Source of the DNA: Glossina fuscipes
Lineage: Eukaryota > Arthropoda > Insecta > Diptera > Glossinidae
NCBI RefSeq assembly: GCF_014805625.2
Contig: NW_023998646.1
Coordinates: 1,139,885 to 1,203,884 of the forward strand
DNA: 64,000 nt
Reading direction: 5' to 3'
The position numbers and the translations under genes are program-made. Shown here piece by piece: positions 51,701-59,200 of the stretch. The notes beneath the pieces were generated by a model that saw nothing but the letters and a program-made list of their open reading frames with translations, did no database searches and was not told the origin of the DNA. Each line of letters opens with the position of its first letter. Position 1 is the stretch's first letter.

Positions 51701-53210
51701 TTTCTTATGAAGGACGGAATACCACGTTCTTAATCTGGCCACGTTTCCCTTGTAAAAAAATTAAGCCCTCCCATGACATGCACAATGAAACCAATTTAAA
51801 CAAAAAAAGACACTTTATGTTGAACGCAAACTTCTTCTAGATATCTATTTTATCTTCAAAGAACACACAAAATGTATCTAGGCATGGTTGCAGACGGAAG
51901 TAGCCCGCAAAGATTCCATAGAAAGGAAAGTGAACGTGCAAAAAGCTTTATAACGTCAATATCCATTTTCGTAGAATATAATTGTTAAAAGGAAATGAAA
52001 ACTGAGCACTTTTTTAAGAAATTTACAATCTCAAAAGACCGAAAAATGTATGTTTAAAAAGCGATATCAAAAAACTGCATAGCAAATTACCTCTTCTGTG
52101 GTCTTGTAGGCTTCGAGATATTTCCTTAGAGCTATATCAGCTTTTTGAGCCAGGCATTTAAATCTCCAAAAAACTTGAAGTTGAGATCTGCAATTGCAGC
52201 ATACCACAGTAGGCAATCCGTCGTTTGGCTGAACCTAGAAAAATTATTGTACACAATTAAATATTTAAACTCTACATAATAAATAAATAAATAAATACTT
52301 GTGCAGTTCGGTCTGAGTAATACTGTATGCGCTACAGCTACTTAGCGGAATAAAAAATTTGTTAATGTCCTATTTTAATAACGCTATTGAACTATCAAAC
52401 TTTGCCATAATTAGTTCTGGAATTCAAAACTTTATAGCTTACAATTCAATACAATTAATAATTGGACTATATTGAAAGAATAATATGAGAAAAAGTAAAT
52501 AAAAATAGAAAATACAAACATAATTAAAAAACGAAATCATACTTGATGTTATAAAAAATAAAAAAACATATATTGTTACTCCTTACGATATAATGCACCT
52601 ATACAATTTGCGAAAAGTTACAATATGCCTTCTACAAAATTTTAACGCATTTAAGCAACTTCAGACATTTAATATATCTTAAAGGATCTCAACCCCTTAG
52701 AAGACCCTAATTTCATTACTACGTCCAAAGTTTATCATCGCCAAAATCGCCTCAAATACGCCTTCCGCATGTACATAAGGCACTAAATTACGCGGAAGTT
52801 CCTATTTTTATTTTTTGACTTTTTCAAGAATAATACTACCTTATATTTTCTCACATATTTTTTGTGCTACATTAAAACACCTAATAACTGAAAATTATAC
52901 AAAAAAAATAATGAAGTATCGGGGCGTCAATCCAAAAATTTATTTAATGTCCTATGTATATATTTGAAAGTAAACGTATGGATGATAAATTCTGTACATG
53001 ATAATAAAATCAGGTTCACCGTACTTTACGGCATTTCAAAATTCGACAGTTGAGTAACGTCTCGGAACATTGTAATAACTCGATTTGCATATTGCATTCT
53101 TTCCGTGTTTATATTCTAACTGTGTATGAGAGTTAGTAGTAATAACTTTTTTTGGTGTTGTGATCATAATTGAAAGCTTCGCTTGTTTTATATGTATATG
53201 CTTTCTAATA

Positions 53211-53255
<45 letters not shown>

Positions 53256-56200
53256 TCTAATATTTTTTAGTTTTCATAGTTTTTATTCATTTCTTTAATT
53301 ATTTATTTATTTCACACAAAGAAATTCAGTTACATACTAACAACGTCCATCGAACTATAAACATACATATCTTCAACTTACAACCAATAACTCTTATAGT
53401 ATTAATTACACATGAGAATATATCAGCAATAAAACACAAGTGAAAAGACAAACTGATATTTAACTACATCTTAAAACTAAATAACAATATCAACCATTAA
53501 CTTAGTTAAATCAGTAAAAAGACAATTTTGTATGATTCAATGTGTCGCACATTTTCAAAAACTAACCGCTCAAACATGTTCAATATAAATTAGGCAGAAC
53601 CATGAAAATAGCAAAAATACAGTAACCCTAAGATGTTAAGCGAACGCTATAGTTCAATCCATGCGTGCGGATCTATAAGTATAATTATTTAAGTCAATTA
53701 ACCAAATTGGCAAGGTTCTTTTTATAGACGTGATGCAACCCGAGTCCACCTTGTTCAATAATGGCAGACATGGTATGTTTTACGGATGTAGTAGCACCAT
53801 AACACAAATGATAGTATTCATTACAGTTAGAGCCAATAACTGTCAATAGATGAAATAATCCGTTATTTGTTCGACACTGAAGTAACTTAATAAGAACATA
53901 ATGCCTAGTACGATTGGACGGAACTCTTATGTTCAATTCATTAAGCAAAACCGGAGTTCACTTCACCATTCCCGATCCAAATACGTCTTTTCAGAAGAGA
54001 CGGCAAATTAATAAGTGTAAGGCGACTATCATAAGGGAAAGCATTTGTTGAGCATCCTAACCTAAACCAAGTAATGCACATCTTAAAAACAACTTCATAA
54101 CAGATTCAATAGATTATAATTTTGGGCCCATATAATCACCGTGTTTGTAGGAATGGGTCTAATTCCATTTCACAAGTTCTTTAGAAACGCTTAACAAAGA
54201 CTTAGACTTATTAATCACGAAAAGAATCTGCAAATACATTTTCAATTTCGAATCAAATCGTTAGTGAATGCAATATTTTCTTGAAATTGACAATTAAAAT
54301 AGTAATGCAGAGACACCGGGATATACCTAAATAATTTTAACTTTTCACATTTTTCCCTATATAAAGTCACAGCACTATGCATGCACCAATTCGATAACTC
54401 AATGAGACCGTCTTGGAGTAGGGGAATGTCATTTCCTACCTTAAAAGAACGGAAGACTTGCCATGGGCAAACATAAAAACAATAGAATTCTTTATAACAA
54501 TGAGCAAGTAATGAATAAACAACAAAAAAAGAAAATGACCAAGGTGACTTCCTCGTGCCACACCTGACATAACATCAATCTTGCGAAAGACGCAACCGTT
54601 AAAAGTAACAATTGAGTACGTCCAGGAATATATGGTCTGATTAGTTCAATAAAGTTAAAGAGGAAGCCAATACACTTTAGCTTATATAGGAGAAGAGAGT
54701 GCGCACTTCGATGAATCAATGTATATTATATCCGTTTGCTTGCTTGTCGAAAAGGCAAACGACCTACTACAAACCAATTCCAAGAGATTAGTCTTCGTAG
54801 ACTTAGCCTTAGTAAAGCCATGATAAGTCGAATAGAAGGCTCAACTTTGACTGCCACGCTTATCATATTTCTAGGAGCACAGTTATGAAGCGGTATAATA
54901 TAAGATTCTTTCCAGCTCTCAGAGAAGTATCACCATTAAGGAAACAGTCAGAAACCATGCGCAAAAAAGAACAATATCCGAAGGTGCAACATCAGGGCCT
55001 AGAGCACACGATGAGTACTGAAGAAATTATGCGCGGGATAATGCCAAAAGTGTTTAAAAACAAACTCAATCAAGAAATTGCAAATCCCCTGTGCGTTAGA
55101 GGACTCATTATTATTATAATTCATAAATGAAGGGAAACGAGAAACCTTCCTTTAAAATTAAACAAATTTATAGAAGCTTTTAGGGTCGGCCAATAGTTTA
55201 TTTTTCATTTTCAAGACATAGGCAACGTAGCATGTTCACCCAAGTGCATTAAATTTATAACGCTCAATAGAATGCTAATATAAAATAAAACTATAATCTA
55301 ACAAAAGGCCACTTGATTTATACTTTCTAAAGAGCCTATTCTTTTGACTTGCCTTTAGCTCATTATTAAGCCATGCGGGGGTATTCATTCAAGACAGGCA
55401 CAAGGCACGCACCAATAAGGATATAATGCTACCATCAACATCATCGCCATTTATATGACGAATAACATCACATAAAGAATTGAGACACTTGTCGTAATCA
55501 GTTTTATGGAAAAGATAACGTCTCCAGTTTGGCCAAGCCGCTGGTCTACGGGTATTCAAAACCTTCGCGATAGACATAGTCGGATGATAAAAATCTTCTC
55601 GTAATACAAACGGGTTAGAGCAACGGACTAATAGATTATTACTAGTGGAAAATACAAAATCCAGCAAACGGACATTCAAAATGAGAAGATGATTAACTTG
55701 AAACAAGCCAAGTTCATATATTTTTTCAAATATGACTTGTTCTTTTTTCTTCGGTAACAATTCGCCCCTTTTTGCCCTGTTCGTTAAACAGAGTCGCTTG
55801 TTCTCTTCCGATGTTAAAAACGACCTGCACTTTGGTCGACCAATGATTGATAAGAACCAGGGAATTCTACAAAAAATTTAATAAGATTGACATATACCAT
55901 TTATGCGAAACCAAAAAATTACTATTTCATCAGTTTACGTGAGGATAAATGACATAAAAAGAATCTCGATATTGTGGTACCGCACGAGTTGTCGGTGGAA
56001 AATGTAATAAACACAACTTTTAACTGTCAATCGGTGCTGTAACGGAATTGGCCCATTTTTGAAGAGATAAATAACAGGCGATGAAAAGTGGGTTTCAGGA
56101 TAAATGAATCTGCACAAACGATCGTAAATTTGACAACAAGTGAGGTAATGCTTTGAATTTAATGGGATTTTAAGAGAAGTGTGTATCATGGGTTGCTCTA

Positions 56201-59200
56201 ACTCGGCAGACGATTAGTTACACCGTCACCAATTAACACAATCAAAGCAGATAATTAAAGTGAAGCATCCATATCTGATCACAAAAGCCGTTCCGACTCG
56301 ACAAGAACTGCATTGGCTGGACATTTTTAGTGCATTCGCCATACAGCCTTGCCCCTGTTCCATCCGATTACCATTTGTTTTAGTCGCTGCAGAAATAAGT
56401 TCATGGCGTCAAACCTACTTCAAAGCAGGCCTGTGAAAATATATTCGGCTCAGCTTTCCGTCCAGAAGTCCAACTGCTTCTATACAAAGTGGCACCTTAT
56501 ATTTGCCAGAAAAATTTACTTAAAATATAAAAAAGTACTCCTTGATTATTCTCCGATTTGAAATATTGTTAAAAACAGAATGTGAAAAAAATCGGATGTA
56601 ATGAAAGTAGCGAAAGTAAATAATGACTTATCTACGTAAAAACCTATTGTGAAAAATTGAGTTGGGCTTACTTTCATGAATCAACCTGTTGACTGTTCGA
56701 GGCAGATTCTTGTTCTTATTATTCGTTCTTGGGGTAAATAAAGTAACCCAAAAGACATCCTTTGTATATTTTCTTTTTGATTTAGTGATTTACACGGTTA
56801 ACGATGACGTACAATGTAATGGAATTACACTGCAATTAGGTTTCCTTTTTTGGTTTATTTCATTACATTGCTTACATTATCACACAAATGCATAAGAATG
56901 ATTTAAATAGTCATTGTAGGAATGACGAAAGAATCCTCAAAATCGATTTTCTGGCAATATTTGTAGAGCGGTGTTTTGCAAGTTTATTATAGTGCTTCGA
57001 AATAAAAATTTCTCCAGGGTTTCGGAAGATTAAAATTTATGATTTGCGAACGAATTTTTATAAAAAGGTAACAACGATTCGACTTTTCATTAAAACTCTG
57101 CTCTAAAAAAAATCTCGCAACTTTAAAAAATCTAATGCTCGACAGAATTTGAGTTAATTTTTAGGAAAATATTAACTTTTCTAGGATAGAAAAATCAGGA
57201 AGCCTTATTTAGACGCTTTAAGACTTACACTGTCACGTACAAAATGTATCAAATATTAATAATTTTTTTTATTTTTTACAAGCCTTTGTTTAACTTGCTT
57301 TCGTAGCATTGAAATCCCCAACTGACATTCCTGGCACTTCCCAATGTCCGACCAACCAAATGGTCGATATTTCCGACACTTCCGAACGTCCGATTTTACA
57401 AAAATTTTGTACACTCATTCTCTTCCGATAGCAACGCCTCTCACTAGAACGCGAATTGTGATTGACTAACAAGAAGAAAATTTATAAATAAAGTTTCTTT
57501 TAATTAACTTTTATTGAAATCAGCTGAAAGGTGGAAAAATTTTTTATCTAGTCACTTTTACGGAACTCTACATAAATGCTTGGTATGTTTAGAAAAAACC
57601 AATTTTTTACATTAAAATCTTATGTGTTAAACTAATATAAAATAATTTTTCAAAAAAAATGTTGTTTTCTTCTTGCTTAGTAGATGCTTCCAAACTCTTA
57701 TAGCGTGTGGTAAAAAATTCATTACCCAAATATATATATTTGTCTATACACTTCGTGCTTTTTCCGGAAGCGACCACTTGTCTACTGGAAGTTACCGCCT
57801 TATGCTTTATCTGTTAATTTCTGACTTCACTAACACATTAAAATTTAAATCGTTTTCGTACAAAAAGACGTTACCGTAGACTCACTGCGACAAGGGCAAT
57901 TGCGCTGAGGGCAACTGAAAAGCTTTCAATGCTTTTGCTAAAAAATTATAAATTTACGATGAAGTTATTGGTGTTGGTTATGATTATAGTTATTGTATTA
58001 CACCTTTTCCCTGCGTCTTCCCTACCACTCCAAAACACGTGGAACTTAAAACCTGAGATACACGTGACTAGTGGGCATTCAAAAGTGCCTCCTTTTCCTC
58101 CTTCTCCTCAAAAGTACGGAAGAAAAAGATCGAGGAAGAATATTTGAACATGTAAGGACATTTTTATGGGTGCGAGATTGCATACTAATTGTAACTTAAT
58201 AAAAAATTTATTGTAACAAAATAACATATCAATAACACATTCTAAGTTTTAAAAAGCTTTCATCTCACAACATGATTTTTCAAAAAGATCTACAGAAGAA
58301 AGAATTCGTACAATTTTCATTTTAACTTCGGAATGTTTTACAGTATGTTGAAATTTCATTTTGTTTCGGGCATTTGTAAACGAGTTACAATGTCCGTTCT
58401 TTTCTGTTATTTCGAAAACAACACAAATATCTAATCTAATATTCGTGTATCGCTTAAATATTAGTTTGGGGAAAAAGAAATCCATTACTTTTATATGAAC
58501 TTCAGGGCTTTATTTAACATGCTTCGGATTGTCCGATTTGGGTCAAATCTGCACCGTTTTGTTGTATGATTTGTTGCCATTTTAAAGGTAACTTCAAAAT
58601 GCCTCTCTCATAGAAGTCCTGGTCTCTATTTGCAAAAAACTCTAGTAGTCGATTTTCACAATCCTCCCTAGATTCCAATTTTTTATCATTAAAGAAATTT
58701 TGCAATGCAAGAAAAAGATGCTTGGTGCCAAGTCCGGACTGTATGGCGAATGCATTAAAACTTCTCAACCAAGCTCCCGAAGTTTCTGGCGAGTCACTGT
58801 AGATGTGTGTGACCTAGCGTTGTCCTGGTGGAACACGACATCTCTCCTGTTGGCCAATTCTGGCCGTTTCTGGTCAATCGCTATCTTCAAACGGCCCAGT
58901 TGTTGACAGTAGAGATCAGAATTTAGCGTTCGGCCATATGGAAGCCACTCATAGTAAATAATCCCCTTCCAGTCCCACCAAATGCATAGCAAAACCTTCC
59001 TGGCTGTTAGTCCTGGTTTGACCACCGTTTGAGGTGCTTCACCGCTCTTTGACCACGATCGTTTTCGCACAGGGTTATCGTATGTGATCCATTTCTCATC
59101 TCCAGTCACCATCCGTTTAAGAAATGGGTCTATCTCATTCCGTTTGGCCAAGGCATCGCAGATGGAAATTCGATCCATCATGTTTTTTTCTGTTAATTGG

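Noticed and set aside
56689..56895. Hydrophobic 68-codon plus-strand ORF that could pass for a small secreted protein
   Set aside because: Begins at TTG rather than ATG and is hydrophobic throughout, as expected of AT-rich DNA.
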